Source: Crocinitomicaceae bacterium (lineage in GTDB: Bacteria; Bacteroidota; Bacteroidia; Flavobacteriales_D; Sanyastnellaceae). Taken from it: a DNA stretch of 40,344 nt. Under the pieces are notes generated by a model. That model ran no database searches and was not told the origin of the DNA. It saw only the letters and a list, made by a program, of their open reading frames with translations. Position numbers and translations under genes: made by a program. The stretch lies in the NCBI GenBank assembly GCA_002690915.1, contig NZGF01000083.1, positions 1 through 40,344 of the forward strand, written 5' to 3'. This document shows positions 25,691 to 34,429 of the stretch, piece by piece (position 1 is the first letter of the stretch; each line of letters begins with the position of its first letter).

Positions 25691-25717
25691 GGAATGAAGA
25701 ATTGCATCGGACCTCCG

Positions 25718-25725
25718 TACATTTG
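25718..25725 (+). promoter_or_regulatory. Candidate -7 element for dnaG
   Basis: TACATTTG fully matches TAnnTTTG, 18 bp before the dnaG ATG and downstream of the terminator. This would let dnaG be transcribed independently of the orphan transcript. No TTG sits at the standard distance. Confidence 0.42.
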
Positions 25726-25743
25726 GTTCTCCACCAAATTGTC

Positions 25744-27789
25744 ATGATTCCCGCTCACGTTGTCGACCAAGTGCTTCAGACCGCCGTTATTGAGGAGGTT
25801 ATTGGGGATTATGTGGAGCTTAAAAAGTCGGGCAGCGCGTTGCGAGGGTTGAGTCCCTTCACAAACGAAAAGACACCCTCCTTTTACGTGCTCCCTGAGA
25901 AAGGTATTTTCAAATGTTTCTCTAGCGATAAGGGTGGTAGCGTTGTGACGTTTCTGATGGAGCTGGACAAGCTTAGCTTTCCGCAGGCCATCAAGCAACT
26001 CGCCGAGCGGTATGGAATTGAAATTGAGGAAGAGGAGATGTCGCCTGAGCAACATCAAGCTCGTTCGGAACGTGAAAGCCTGCTCGCCCTGAACGCTTGG
26101 GCGCAAACCTGGTTCACAGAGCAGCTGCAAGAATCAGAGGAGGGGAAAGCCATAGGCCTGAGTTATTTCGAAAGCCGGGGTTTCCTTGCGGAGACCCTTA
26201 TGACGTTCAAAATTGGCTATTGTCCCGACAGCTGGGACGCAATGAGCACGGCGGCGATTGAAGCAGGCTATGAGCCAGAACGTTTGCTGGCTTTGGGCTT
26301 GGCCAAAGACAAAGAGGGGAAGCTCTGGGACTTTTTCAAAGGGCGGGTCATGTTTCCGATCCGAGATCTCACGGGCCGTTCCATCGCATTTGGCGGCCGC
26401 ACGCTGAGTAAAGAAAAAAAGGTTGCCAAGTACTTCAACAGCCCAGAAAGTATCCTCTACCACAAGAGCGATGTGCTGTTTGGCATGCATTTGGCTAAAC
26501 CTGCCATAGCGAAGGAAGACCGGGTTCTCCTCGTGGAGGGCTACACCGATGTTATGGCTTTGCATCAAGCGGGCATTGAACACGTCGTTTCCTCCAGCGG
26601 TACGGCATTGACGGTTAGTCAAATCAAGTTGATCCGCCGGTACACCAAGAACATTACGGTTCTTTTCGACGGGGATGCTGCGGGAATCCGCGCTTCTCTC
26701 CGTGGTGTGGACTTGCTTTTGGCGGAAGGGTTGAATGTGAATGTCGTTTTATTCCCCGACGGTGACGATCCTGACAGCTACAGCAAAAAGGTCCCGGCCG
26801 ATGTGCTTAAGCGACACATCGAAGAGGAAGCGAAAGATTTCGTGGCGTTCAAATTGGAGCTACTTTCCCGGGAATCGGCGGATGACCCAGTCAAGCGAAC
26901 GGAGATGATTCACAGCATCTTAGCTTCCATTGCTGTTATCCCGGATGCAATTCAACAAGGCGTTTACTTAAAACTGGCATCGGAGGAGCTGGCTTTGTCG
27001 GAGGACGTGCTGCAATCTGAGATTAATAAGGTCATCCGAGCTAAGCTCCTTGAGGAGCAGAAAGCGCTTAAGCGGGAAGAATTTCGCAAGCAGCGCATGG
27101 GCGAGCAAGGGCTACCACCGCCACTGGCCCATGCCGTTCCGGATTGGTCGGATGAGCACGCCCCTGTGGAGGTGCCGTTTCTTGGTGGGGCGCTGGCAGA
27201 GGAGGAAGCGCGCCGCACCGTTATAGAGCGGGATTTGGTAAGGAGGATGCTTCGCTTTGGGGATAAAGATTTTACGCCACCCACTCCGCCCGACGGCGAG
27301 ACACCTGCGACATTGGCCTTTGCACGTTATGTTGTTGCGTACATGCAGAACCTGAACTTTGAGATTCAGCACACCATTTTCAGTGAGGTATACGGTGTTT
27401 TTATGGAGCACGCCCTTGCGGAAAACGTCCCATCGATGGAAGATTTCATGAAGCACCCGGATCCGGAGGTGCAATCCTTTGTAGTAGGGGCCGTAGTAGA
27501 TAGACACAAGGTCAGCTCCCGATGGGAAGAAGTGCACCAGATTTACAGTGCACGCGAGGAAGATTTACTCAATAAGGCCCTGATGGATTCATTGCACTTG
27601 CTCAAGTTGAGCGATAATCAAAAGGAGATCCAGGAGGTTCAGGAGCAGCTAGCAGCATTGAATGAAAGCCTCGAGCGCAACGATGAAACCGCAGTGACCA
27701 GCATGCATCAACTGCTCGAACGCCGCAAAAATCTGGATGAGCAAAAACGCAATATCTCCACGTACTTTGGAACCACAATTCTTCCTTGA
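25744..27789 (+). CDS. dnaG: DNA primase
   Basis: This 681-aa primase synthesises RNA primers at the replication fork. Domains in order: N-terminal zinc-binding-like domain (1-~95), RNA polymerase core with TOPRIM motifs EGYTD (265-269), DGDAAG (309-314) and DDPDS (341-345), and a C-terminal helicase-binding region. In the N-terminal domain the CHC2 ligand pattern is largely lost: Ser37 and Thr40 replace the first Cys and His, C58 remains, and Ser61 replaces the last Cys. I recall similar substitutions in other Bacteroidota primases, so this is probably a lineage trait. ATG 25744 matches family starts; the frame is open to 25702. It is followed by the MscS gene after 9 bp. Confidence 0.95.
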   Translation: MIPAHVVDQVLQTAVIEEVIGDYVELKKSGSALRGLSPFTNEKTPSFYVLPEKGIFKCFSSDKGGSVVTFLMELDKLSFPQAIKQLAERYGIEIEEEEMSPEQHQARSERESLLALNAWAQTWFTEQLQESEEGKAIGLSYFESRGFLAETLMTFKIGYCPDSWDAMSTAAIEAGYEPERLLALGLAKDKEGKLWDFFKGRVMFPIRDLTGRSIAFGGRTLSKEKKVAKYFNSPESILYHKSDVLFGMHLAKPAIAKEDRVLLVEGYTDVMALHQAGIEHVVSSSGTALTVSQIKLIRRYTKNITVLFDGDAAGIRASLRGVDLLLAEGLNVNVVLFPDGDDPDSYSKKVPADVLKRHIEEEAKDFVAFKLELLSRESADDPVKRTEMIHSILASIAVIPDAIQQGVYLKLASEELALSEDVLQSEINKVIRAKLLEEQKALKREEFRKQRMGEQGLPPPLAHAVPDWSDEHAPVEVPFLGGALAEEEARRTVIERDLVRRMLRFGDKDFTPPTPPDGETPATLAFARYVVAYMQNLNFEIQHTIFSEVYGVFMEHALAENVPSMEDFMKHPDPEVQSFVVGAVVDRHKVSSRWEEVHQIYSAREEDLLNKALMDSLHLLKLSDNQKEIQEVQEQLAALNESLERNDETAVTSMHQLLERRKNLDEQKRNISTYFGTTILP

Positions 27790-27798
27790 CCTAGACGA

Positions 27799-28644
27799 AT
27801 GAAGGAATTTCTAAATACCACACTTGAATTTGGCTCATTTGAGCTCTCGCTTCGGTCCATTTTGCTCTTTTTCAGCGTCATCGCAGCTGCACAGGTGGTG
27901 ATTTGGACGGTTCGTTATCTGCTGCGCAAATTTCTGCGCAATGCCAACTTTGAGGAAGGCACACGGTTTATGGTAATGCGCATGATCCGCACCGTGGTTT
28001 ACTTTCTGGTAGTCGTTGTGGCGCTGGACACTTCCGGAATCGATTTGACCGTATTCTGGGCGAGTTCGGCGGCGCTGTTGGTCGGCGTGGGTATTGGTTT
28101 GCAGAACTTTTTCAATGATGTCGTTTCGGGATTCGTCTTGTTATTTGAAGGCGGTGTGCGCGTGGGGGACGAACTGGAAATCGACAGCATGATGGTTCGG
28201 GTGGAACGTATCGATTTACGCTCAACGCGTGTCATAACGCGATTTGGCAACCTTATTGTCATCCCGAATGGTCTCATCTCTGGTCAGACCGTTCGGAATT
28301 TCACCCAAGGAGCGAACGCGACGTTGATTCAATTGGATGTTGGCGTGGCCTACGGGTCGGATGTTGAACGGGTAAAAGCGATTCTACTTGAAGCGGCCAA
28401 TTCCGAGGACGAAGTAGTCGAAAAGTCTGAAACCGCAGTACTATTTAGTGATTTTGCCGAATCTTCTTTGCAATTCACGTTGTACTTCTGGATTGAAAAG
28501 CCGTTTTTACGCAAGCTTATCTCCAGCAACATTCGCTTCAGAATTGATGAAGCGTTCCGCACGAATGGGATCGCCATTCCTTTCCCGCAAAGGGATATTT
28601 ACCTTCATCAGGCACCTTCCCCAGAGGCAGTTGCGGCTGGCTGA
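27799..28644 (+). CDS. MscS-family mechanosensitive channel
   Basis: The 281-aa inner-membrane channel relieves turgor on osmotic downshift. Two N-terminal membrane helices (~17-43, ~61-80) precede the pore helix, seen as ASSAALLVGVGIGLQNFFND, and then the beta domain motif GDELEIDSMMVRVERIDLRST with VIPNG. The C-terminal cytoplasmic domain is complete. It starts 9 bp after dnaG, so the two are probably co-transcribed. Its last 37 bp overlap the end of recJ on the other strand. Confidence 0.93.
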   Translation: MKEFLNTTLEFGSFELSLRSILLFFSVIAAAQVVIWTVRYLLRKFLRNANFEEGTRFMVMRMIRTVVYFLVVVVALDTSGIDLTVFWASSAALLVGVGIGLQNFFNDVVSGFVLLFEGGVRVGDELEIDSMMVRVERIDLRSTRVITRFGNLIVIPNGLISGQTVRNFTQGANATLIQLDVGVAYGSDVERVKAILLEAANSEDEVVEKSETAVLFSDFAESSLQFTLYFWIEKPFLRKLISSNIRFRIDEAFRTNGIAIPFPQRDIYLHQAPSPEAVAAG

Positions 28645-30377
28645 ATGGCTCGCAAGTGCAGATTGAGCTCGGTGCGATTCTGCCATCCCCGGGGTTTCCA
28701 CGTGTTTTTTACCAACGTAAAAGCCAAATCAATCGGGATATTTTGCTTGATTTGTGGTGCCATTTCGCCCATGTTCCATCCGATGGCATCAATCGTAGGG
28801 CCATCAAATTCGGGGTCGCGAATGGTGATTTTGAGGTGACGTCCTTGGTTGCCTATGGTACGAGGGGGACGAACCGACACAACACTCCGCAGGATGAAAA
28901 CGGGCGTGGCATTGCCCGGTCCAAATGGTTCCAGTTGTTCCAGCTCTTTTAAGGCTTCCAACGATAATTCAGAGATGTGGACCTCGCGGTCGCATCGGAT
29001 AATGGGCTTCGGAGGCTTACCGTTTAGCTGGGCCTTGATGGCCTCGTTCAATCGCTTTTTAAAAGCATCGAGATGGGTGAGTTCTAGGCTCAAGCCGGCC
29101 GCCATGGTGTGGCCGCCGAACTGGAGCATCAGATCCTCGCAGGCTTCAATGGCTTCGTGAATGTCCACGCCGTCCACGGAGCGAGCACTACCAATCAATA
29201 TACCGTTTTCTTCAGACAGGACTACGGAAGGGCGGTAACGGTGTTCAATCATGCGGCTGGCCACAATTCCAACAACGCCGCGGTGCCAGTCGGTGCCGTG
29301 AACGACGTTACAGAAGCTGTCTTCTGGTTCTTGCTCCAATTGAATGAGTGCCTCGTTTGTCGTTGCCTCGTCGACTTCCCTGCGGCGGTGGTTCATCTCC
29401 TCAATCTCACGCGCCATTTCCGAGGCACGCGCGTCACTTTTCTCCATCAATAAGTCCACTACCCGTTGGGCGTGGTCCATGCGTCCGGCTGCATTGATTC
29501 TTGGCCCCAGCGTGAAGCTAATGTCACGAATCGTCTGCGGAGCTTGGTGGATGTCTGCGGCGCGCATCAAAGCGAGAATGCCTGGCCGTTGTCGCTTGCG
29601 CAATTGGCGCAGCCCTTGGGATGCCATAATGCGGTTTTCGCCCTTGAGCTCCACCAAATCTGCACCAATGCTGATGGCCACAAGATCGAGCTCCTCATAG
29701 ATTCCACTTTCGGGCAGGTCCATGCGATAAGCGAGTGATTGCAACAATTTGAATGCGACGCCACATCCGGATAATTCCTTGAACGGATAAGGACAGTCGC
29801 TTCTCTTGGGATTTAAGACTGCAAACGCTTCGGGTAGAGTGTCTTCCGGCAGGTGGTGGTCGCATACGATGACATCGATGCCGCGATCTGCAGCGTCGTG
29901 GAGGGACTCAAAATCCTTGGTGCCGCAATCAAGCGTAATCATTAGTGAGAAGCGGTTTTCAGAGGCGAACCGGACACCTTCCAAACCGACACCATATCCT
30001 TCGTTGTACCGGTGTGGAATGTATGTTTCCACTTGCCCACCAACACCTTCCAGGTAGCTCGCCACCATCGCGACAGCGGTAGTGCCGTCGACGTCGTAGT
30101 CACCGTAAACCAAAATGCGCTCCTCGTCTTCAATGGCCTGATGAAGACGCACCACGGCTTCTCTCATGTCTTTCATGAGCAAGGAATGGTGCATTGCTGA
30201 GAGGGCCGGATTCAGGAACCCCAGCACGTCTTCCTGCTCCTCAAACCCACGCTGAATTAGCAATGAAGCAACCAAATGCGTCAGCCCTGCGTTTCGCATA
30301 AGTTGCGCGACGGCATCTGGGTTTGGCTGCTCTTTGACGATCCAAGAGCTATTGGATAATTGGAGTGGAGTGGTCAT
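28608..30377 (-). CDS. recJ: Single-stranded-DNA exonuclease RecJ
   Basis: The 589-aa 5'-3' exonuclease acts in recombination and mismatch repair. DHH-domain motifs are DYDVDG (93-98), LDCG (149-152), CDHHLPE with the DHH triad at 173-175, and ISIGADLVEL, a slight variant of the usual TVAD motif. The DHHA1 domain shows GGHTMAAGLSL, and the C-terminal OB-fold contains LEPFGPGN. Length is normal. It ends inside the mscS gene (37-bp antisense overlap) and diverges from the Cys-rich lipoprotein gene, sharing a 121-bp upstream region. Confidence 0.96.
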   Translation of the reverse strand: MTTPLQLSNSSWIVKEQPNPDAVAQLMRNAGLTHLVASLLIQRGFEEQEDVLGFLNPALSAMHHSLLMKDMREAVVRLHQAIEDEERILVYGDYDVDGTTAVAMVASYLEGVGGQVETYIPHRYNEGYGVGLEGVRFASENRFSLMITLDCGTKDFESLHDAADRGIDVIVCDHHLPEDTLPEAFAVLNPKRSDCPYPFKELSGCGVAFKLLQSLAYRMDLPESGIYEELDLVAISIGADLVELKGENRIMASQGLRQLRKRQRPGILALMRAADIHQAPQTIRDISFTLGPRINAAGRMDHAQRVVDLLMEKSDARASEMAREIEEMNHRRREVDEATTNEALIQLEQEPEDSFCNVVHGTDWHRGVVGIVASRMIEHRYRPSVVLSEENGILIGSARSVDGVDIHEAIEACEDLMLQFGGHTMAAGLSLELTHLDAFKKRLNEAIKAQLNGKPPKPIIRCDREVHISELSLEALKELEQLEPFGPGNATPVFILRSVVSVRPPRTIGNQGRHLKITIRDPEFDGPTIDAIGWNMGEMAPQIKQNIPIDLAFTLVKNTWKPRGWQNRTELNLHLRAIQPAATASGEGA

Positions 30378-30439
30378 TCTCAGAAGTCAGCTGGATGGAT
30401 TTGGTGTAATCCGTGGCTTTCAATCGTGTTCAACTTATC

Positions 30440-30471
30440 TTGCACTGCCTAAAATACGGTAAACACCTTTG
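30440..30471 (+). promoter_or_regulatory. Candidate promoter of the Cys-rich lipoprotein gene
   Basis: TTG (30440-30442) is followed after 21 bp by CACCTTTG (30464-30471), one mismatch from TAnnTTTG. Start of transcription near 30477 would leave a ~22-nt leader. Confidence 0.4.
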
Positions 30472-30498
30472 CCAATGTTGCGCAAAATTTCATTCTCA

Positions 30499-31485
30499 AT
30501 GAAGAAAATCGGTTCACTCGCTTTCGCATCAGCTCTGATGATGTTGCTCGTAGTTGCTACGGGTTGCTTGAATGATGACAATAAAATTCCAGAAAACTGC
30601 TACGACGGTATCCTCAACAATGGCGAGGAATTGGTGGATTGCGGCGGTTCGATTTGTCCGCCCTGTGACCCATGCGAAAACGGGCAATACGATGCACTTC
30701 TGGGTGAGACATGGGTAGATTGCGGTGGCGAGTGTGACCCTTGCGATCCGAGCTTCAACGGCGTCCAAGACCCTGGTGAGACGGGCATTGACTGTGGTGG
30801 AGATACGGGCGTGGCATGTGGGGAACTCTGTGGTGACGGCCTGTTGAATGGCCTTGAGCAAGGCGTGGACTGTGGAGGTCCGGATTGTGAGCCCTGCCCA
30901 ACGTGCTGTGACGACTTAATGAATGGAGATGAGATTGGGGTGGATTGCGGCGGCAATTACGATTCGAATATCTACCTGCCCTGCGACAACCCGAATGTTA
31001 CATGTGGTCCTTGCCCAGCTGGAGTAAACTGCACAAATGGCATCATGGATGGCGATGAATTGTACATCGATTGTGGTGGAGCCAACTGCCCAGAATGTGA
31101 AGCTATTTTGACTTGGAAGGCCAACGGAACAGCCCTCGTAGCTGAGGTGAGTGTGACCGCGGAATTGGATGGCACAACACTGAATGTTGGTGGATTAACA
31201 GCCACCGGTGCGGGCATTGCACTTGTCTTAGAGCAACCCATCACCGGTTGGATTGATGGCGCTCAGGTGCAATGCTCAATGGCCAGCGGCAGCTCTTGCT
31301 CGTACGCAGATCCCGCAGCCAACGGCTACAGCACTAACTTTGGGGGGGGCGTGACGGTTGAGATTAGCTACATCGATGCTCAGCCCGGCGGATTTGTTGT
31401 TGGAACGTTCGTGGGCACGGTTGTCGGAATGACCGGCGAAAGCATGAACATCGCACAAGGCGCATTCCAAATGGCTATCCAGTAA
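30499..31485 (+). CDS. Cys-rich DCGG-repeat surface lipoprotein
   Basis: The 328-aa product has a lipoprotein signal with lipobox VATGC (Cys23), which selects ATG 30499 over 30469. Residues 34-200 hold six imperfect repeats of the form CxDGxxNGxExxVDCGGxxCxPC, with DCGG at 47, 74, 98, 124, 149 and 191. These are rich in Cys, Asp and Gly, suggesting disulfides and possibly Ca2+ binding. The C-terminal ~125 residues form a beta-rich domain ending in VGTFVGTVVGMTGESMNI, similar in pattern to small extracellular domains common in Bacteroidota. Function unknown; outer-membrane surface display is likely. Confidence 0.82.
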   Translation: MKKIGSLAFASALMMLLVVATGCLNDDNKIPENCYDGILNNGEELVDCGGSICPPCDPCENGQYDALLGETWVDCGGECDPCDPSFNGVQDPGETGIDCGGDTGVACGELCGDGLLNGLEQGVDCGGPDCEPCPTCCDDLMNGDEIGVDCGGNYDSNIYLPCDNPNVTCGPCPAGVNCTNGIMDGDELYIDCGGANCPECEAILTWKANGTALVAEVSVTAELDGTTLNVGGLTATGAGIALVLEQPITGWIDGAQVQCSMASGSSCSYADPAANGYSTNFGGGVTVEISYIDAQPGGFVVGTFVGTVVGMTGESMNIAQGAFQMAIQ

Positions 31486-31492
31486 GGGATCA

Positions 31493-31510
31493 TCGCTCCT
31501 TTACGAGCGA
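31493..31510. terminator. Hairpin between convergent genes
   Basis: TCGCTC and GAGCGA form a 6-bp stem with loop CTTTAC in the 29-bp gap between the lipoprotein and OmpA-type genes. There is no U-tract on either strand, so a terminator role is only suggestive. Confidence 0.3.
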
Positions 31511-31514
31511 AACA

Positions 31515-32489
31515 TCATTCCGAGCGAATGATATTGAAGAGGGCATCCAGATTGGGCGCGAGTATAATCTCAATGCGTCGATTGCGAGCCTTATTCTCTG
31601 GGTCTATCGGGTGGTATTCACTTCTACCAGCAGCTGAAAGTGCTTCGGGCACAACACCAGAGTTGGTTAGGATTTCCACGACAGCAGTGGAGCGCAGTAC
31701 GCTCAATTCCCAGTTGTTTCGGGGAATTGCAGCGGATCGCAGTTGATCCGTGTCGGTGTGTCCTTCGACGATGATTTCCAAATTGGACTGTGCGCTGACC
31801 ACTTGGGCAAGTTCTTGCAGTGCCTGCTTCCCGTTGGTATTGATGGCCGTGCTGCCTGAGGGGAAGAGCAATTGAGCTTCTAAACTAACGTAGACCTTTC
31901 CGTTGCGTTGCTCCACTGTCAGACCTTTGTCTGCAAATCCGAGCAGGGCTTGCGCCAACTGAGCGCGCAACGCTTCGGCGGCGGCATCGCGAGAGGCCAG
32001 CAGGCCTTCTAACTCTTGGATGCGCTGGGAACGATTCGCAAGCTCTGCCTCCCGTTGATTCAGGTCCTCATTCAGGGTCAACAGGTCGTCTTCTTGGGCT
32101 TGGAGTTCTGCTCGATTTTTGCTCAACTCTTCCAGCAAGGCCCGGTTCTCCTCATTGATTGCGGCCATGCGGGACGAGCTTTCAGATGTCAAAACATCAT
32201 TCAAGTTTTCGAGTCGTTGGACGTCTTCGAGAGCCACGGCCAGGTCACGGCTTAGGCGCGTGGTGTCCTCAATCAGAGTGGCATTTGAGTTTTCCAGGAC
32301 ATCGACCCGACCAGCCAATTCTCGGCGTTCAATCTCACTGTCTTGATTCGATAGTGTTAGCTGTCGATTTTCTTCCGCAATTCGATCCAAGCTCATTTGA
32401 ACTTCGTCGAATTGTTTTATCGTGACACACCCGTGCAACGTAGCCGTCATAATAATCAGGCCAGAAAAGCGGAGAAAAGTTTTCTTCAT
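31515..32489 (-). CDS. OmpA-type lipoprotein with long coiled coil
   Basis: This 324-aa protein has a lipoprotein signal (LHGC, Cys21) and a coiled coil from ~30 to ~175 rich in Glu, Leu, Asn and Arg. The C-terminal OmpA/MotB domain (~200-320) shows IIVEGHTDTD, NNWELSVLRSTAVVEIL and NRRIEIIL, the segments that hold the peptidoglycan diaminopimelate site. It probably links outer membrane and cell wall, the coiled coil spanning the periplasm. The sequence just before the ATG is A/T-rich (TTTTATTTTTTAAAAAAC on the - strand), as is common for Bacteroidota translation starts. Confidence 0.9.
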   Translation of the reverse strand: MKKTFLRFSGLIIMTATLHGCVTIKQFDEVQMSLDRIAEENRQLTLSNQDSEIERRELAGRVDVLENSNATLIEDTTRLSRDLAVALEDVQRLENLNDVLTSESSSRMAAINEENRALLEELSKNRAELQAQEDDLLTLNEDLNQREAELANRSQRIQELEGLLASRDAAAEALRAQLAQALLGFADKGLTVEQRNGKVYVSLEAQLLFPSGSTAINTNGKQALQELAQVVSAQSNLEIIVEGHTDTDQLRSAAIPRNNWELSVLRSTAVVEILTNSGVVPEALSAAGRSEYHPIDPENKARNRRIEIILAPNLDALFNIIRSE

Positions 32490-32756
32490 TGTTTTTTAAA
32501 AAATAAAATATCGCTGTAGCCCCTGAAGGTGAAGGATTTCCGAAAGATTGCCCCATTCAGGAGGTAAACTTTTCAAACGCCGAATGTTGATAAAGTCAGC
32601 TTGAAAAGCTACCTTGCTATCAATCAATGACATGATGATTCAGCTTCTGCGACACTTATCCGCTTTATTCGACCAATACTTTGGATGGTTTTTCACCAAT
32701 GGGAATAAATCCCGTGTTTTTGTGGATGACCTTTTTTGCGACTGAAAGCGTTTGAA
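32490..32756. other. Intergenic region, no gene recognised
   Basis: This 267-bp stretch separates the ALDH stop from the OmpA-type start. It is A/T-richer than the coding sequence around it and holds the presumed OmpA promoter. No TAnnTTTG or intrinsic terminator is convincing. A 36-codon + strand frame is too short and featureless to call. Confidence 0.5.
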
Positions 32757-34208
32757 TCAACGTGTCGGTATGCATACGCTTTGAGGTTCGGTGAAGAACC
32801 GAAGCGCTTCAACCCCGCCTTCCCGTCCAACTCCGCTTGATTTGACGCCTCCAAACGGGGTTCGCAGATCTCGCACGAGCCAGCAATTAATCCATGCAAT
32901 GCCACTTTCGACTTGACTGGCGACCCGGTGCGCCTTCGCGGCATCAGTGGTCCAGATGGTAGCTGCTAATCCGTAGGCGCTGTCATTGGCAAGGGCAATG
33001 CCATCTGCCTCTGAGGAAAACCGCTGAAGTGTGATGACAGGGCCGAATATTTCCTCTTGATTGATGCTGGAATCGGGTCCGAGTCCTTCGAGGATGGTGG
33101 GTTGCACAAAATAGCCCGATGTACAGCGATCGTTGGGTGCTGGAGCTGCGACTCCTCCGCACAATATGCGTGCGCCCTGCTCTTTAGCGATTCCAATGTA
33201 CTTCAGCACCTTGTCTCGATGTGGTGCAGAAACCAAGGCGCCCATTTTTGTGCTGGCATCGGATGGGTCTCCCGGTACAATGCGTTTGGCTTTGGCCACC
33301 AAGGCGTCACGAAAGGTCTCGTAAATACTGTCTTCAATTAGAATCCGTGAGGAACAAAGGCAGATTTGACCCTGGTTGGCGAACGAAGATCGAATTGTCG
33401 TGGCGACGGCCTTGTCGAAGTTACAATCAGCAAAGACAATTGCTGGATTCTTTCCGCCGAGTTCCAAGCTCAATTTCTTGAACATCCCTGCGGTTGTGCG
33501 GGCAATATGGGCACCGGTTTGTGTGCCTCCGGTAAATGAGACTGCCTTGACTCCCTGATGCTCTACGAGGGCTTGTCCTGCCTCATGTCCAAGCCCGTGA
33601 ACGACGTTGAATACCCCTGCCGGAAAACCCGCCTCAGCGGCCCACTGCGAGAGCATCCATGCGGTGAGAGGTGTAACTTCAGAGGGCTTTGCCACCACGC
33701 AATTGCCGGCGGCCAGTGCAGGAGCAATTTTCCAGGTGAACAGGTAAAGAGGCAGGTTCCAAGGGGAGATGCACCCAACAACACCAATGGGCTTTCGGTG
33801 GGTGTAATGGATGAATTCAGCACCTCCGGGGATGTGAGCTTCAGAAGCAAAATGCTCAACAGCTCCAGCAAAAAATTCGAGGTTTTTTTGGGCCCGCGGA
33901 ATGTCCACTGCCCGGGCGAGGGAAACGGGTTTTCCGTTGTCTTGTGATTCGGCAGCAATCAGGGCCTCACTATGCCGCGCAATCAGGGCTCCCCATCGCC
34001 GTAGGCAGGCGGCTCGTTCTTCTAATGGAGAGGAGGACCAGCCGGGAAAAGCAGCGTGAGCGGCTTGAACGGCTGCGTCGACATCAGCAGCATTCGAACG
34101 GGGAATACGGGAAAACACCTGGCCCGTAGCCGGCTCTACATTTTCCAACCAAGCCCCGCTTTTGGGGTTTGTCATTTCGCCCCCAATTAGATTCTGCAAT
34201 TCCATCAT
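32757..34208 (-). CDS. Aldehyde dehydrogenase, ALDH8/2-aminomuconate semialdehyde type
   Basis: The 483-aa NAD(P)-dependent enzyme oxidises an aldehyde to the acid. The catalytic Cys283 lies in FANQGQICLCSSR, the general base E249 in LSLELGGKNPA, and the conserved Asn151 in ISPWNLPLY. The C-terminal signature AWINCWLVRDLRTPFGGVK followed by SSGVGREGG closely resembles human ALDH8A1 and bacterial 2-amino/2-hydroxymuconate semialdehyde dehydrogenases. A role in tryptophan (kynurenine) degradation is therefore likely but unproved, as no other gene of that pathway is nearby. Possible starts are ATG 34208, ATG 34205 and GTG 34214; 34208 is used. Confidence 0.9.
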   Translation of the reverse strand: MMELQNLIGGEMTNPKSGAWLENVEPATGQVFSRIPRSNAADVDAAVQAAHAAFPGWSSSPLEERAACLRRWGALIARHSEALIAAESQDNGKPVSLARAVDIPRAQKNLEFFAGAVEHFASEAHIPGGAEFIHYTHRKPIGVVGCISPWNLPLYLFTWKIAPALAAGNCVVAKPSEVTPLTAWMLSQWAAEAGFPAGVFNVVHGLGHEAGQALVEHQGVKAVSFTGGTQTGAHIARTTAGMFKKLSLELGGKNPAIVFADCNFDKAVATTIRSSFANQGQICLCSSRILIEDSIYETFRDALVAKAKRIVPGDPSDASTKMGALVSAPHRDKVLKYIGIAKEQGARILCGGVAAPAPNDRCTSGYFVQPTILEGLGPDSSINQEEIFGPVITLQRFSSEADGIALANDSAYGLAATIWTTDAAKAHRVASQVESGIAWINCWLVRDLRTPFGGVKSSGVGREGGVEALRFFTEPQSVCIPTR

Positions 34209-34235
34209 GCCCACAAGATAAATGACGAGGTACGA

Positions 34236-34269
34236 TTGAGGAATATTCGCGAAATCCTTTTTATCTTTG
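34236..34269 (+). promoter_or_regulatory. Promoter of tRNA-Gln
   Basis: TTG (34236-34238) and TATCTTTG (34262-34269) are separated by 23 bp. The -7 element is a full match. Transcription should begin near 34275, about 25 nt before the mature tRNA. Confidence 0.58.
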
Positions 34270-34300
34270 CAGTCGCTTTATGTAAGAAGAAAGCGAAAAC

Positions 34301-34371
34301 TCCCCGATGGTGTAATGGTAACACACCGGTTTTTGGTGCCGTTATTTCAGGTTCGAGTCCTGGTCGGGGAA
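34301..34371 (+). tRNA. tRNA-Gln (anticodon TTG)
   Basis: A complete cloverleaf is visible: acceptor TCCCCGA/TCGGGGA (7 bp), D-stem GTGT/ACAC, and anticodon loop TTTTGGT with TTG at 34333-34335. The T-arm is TCAGG-TTCGAGT-CCTGG, and A34371 is the discriminator. CCA is not encoded. The anticodon stem has a C-T mismatch at its outer pair and a T.G pair next to the loop. A promoter precedes it and an intrinsic terminator follows, so it is a single-gene unit. Confidence 0.96.
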
Positions 34372-34373
34372 CA

Positions 34374-34404
34374 AAGCCCTCAGCAGCGCTGGGGGCTTTT
34401 TTTT
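34374..34404 (+). terminator. Rho-independent terminator of tRNA-Gln
   Basis: An 11-bp stem (AAGCCCTCAGC / GCTGGGGGCTT, one T.G pair, loop AGC) is followed by six more T residues. It starts 3 bp after the tRNA. Confidence 0.85.
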
Positions 34405-34429
34405 CCTCCAACGTTTTGAATGGCTTGGG

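Noticed and set aside
32632-32742. 36-codon + strand ORF in the gap before the ALDH gene
   Set aside because: No recognisable motif, promoter or terminator, and the length is expected by chance.
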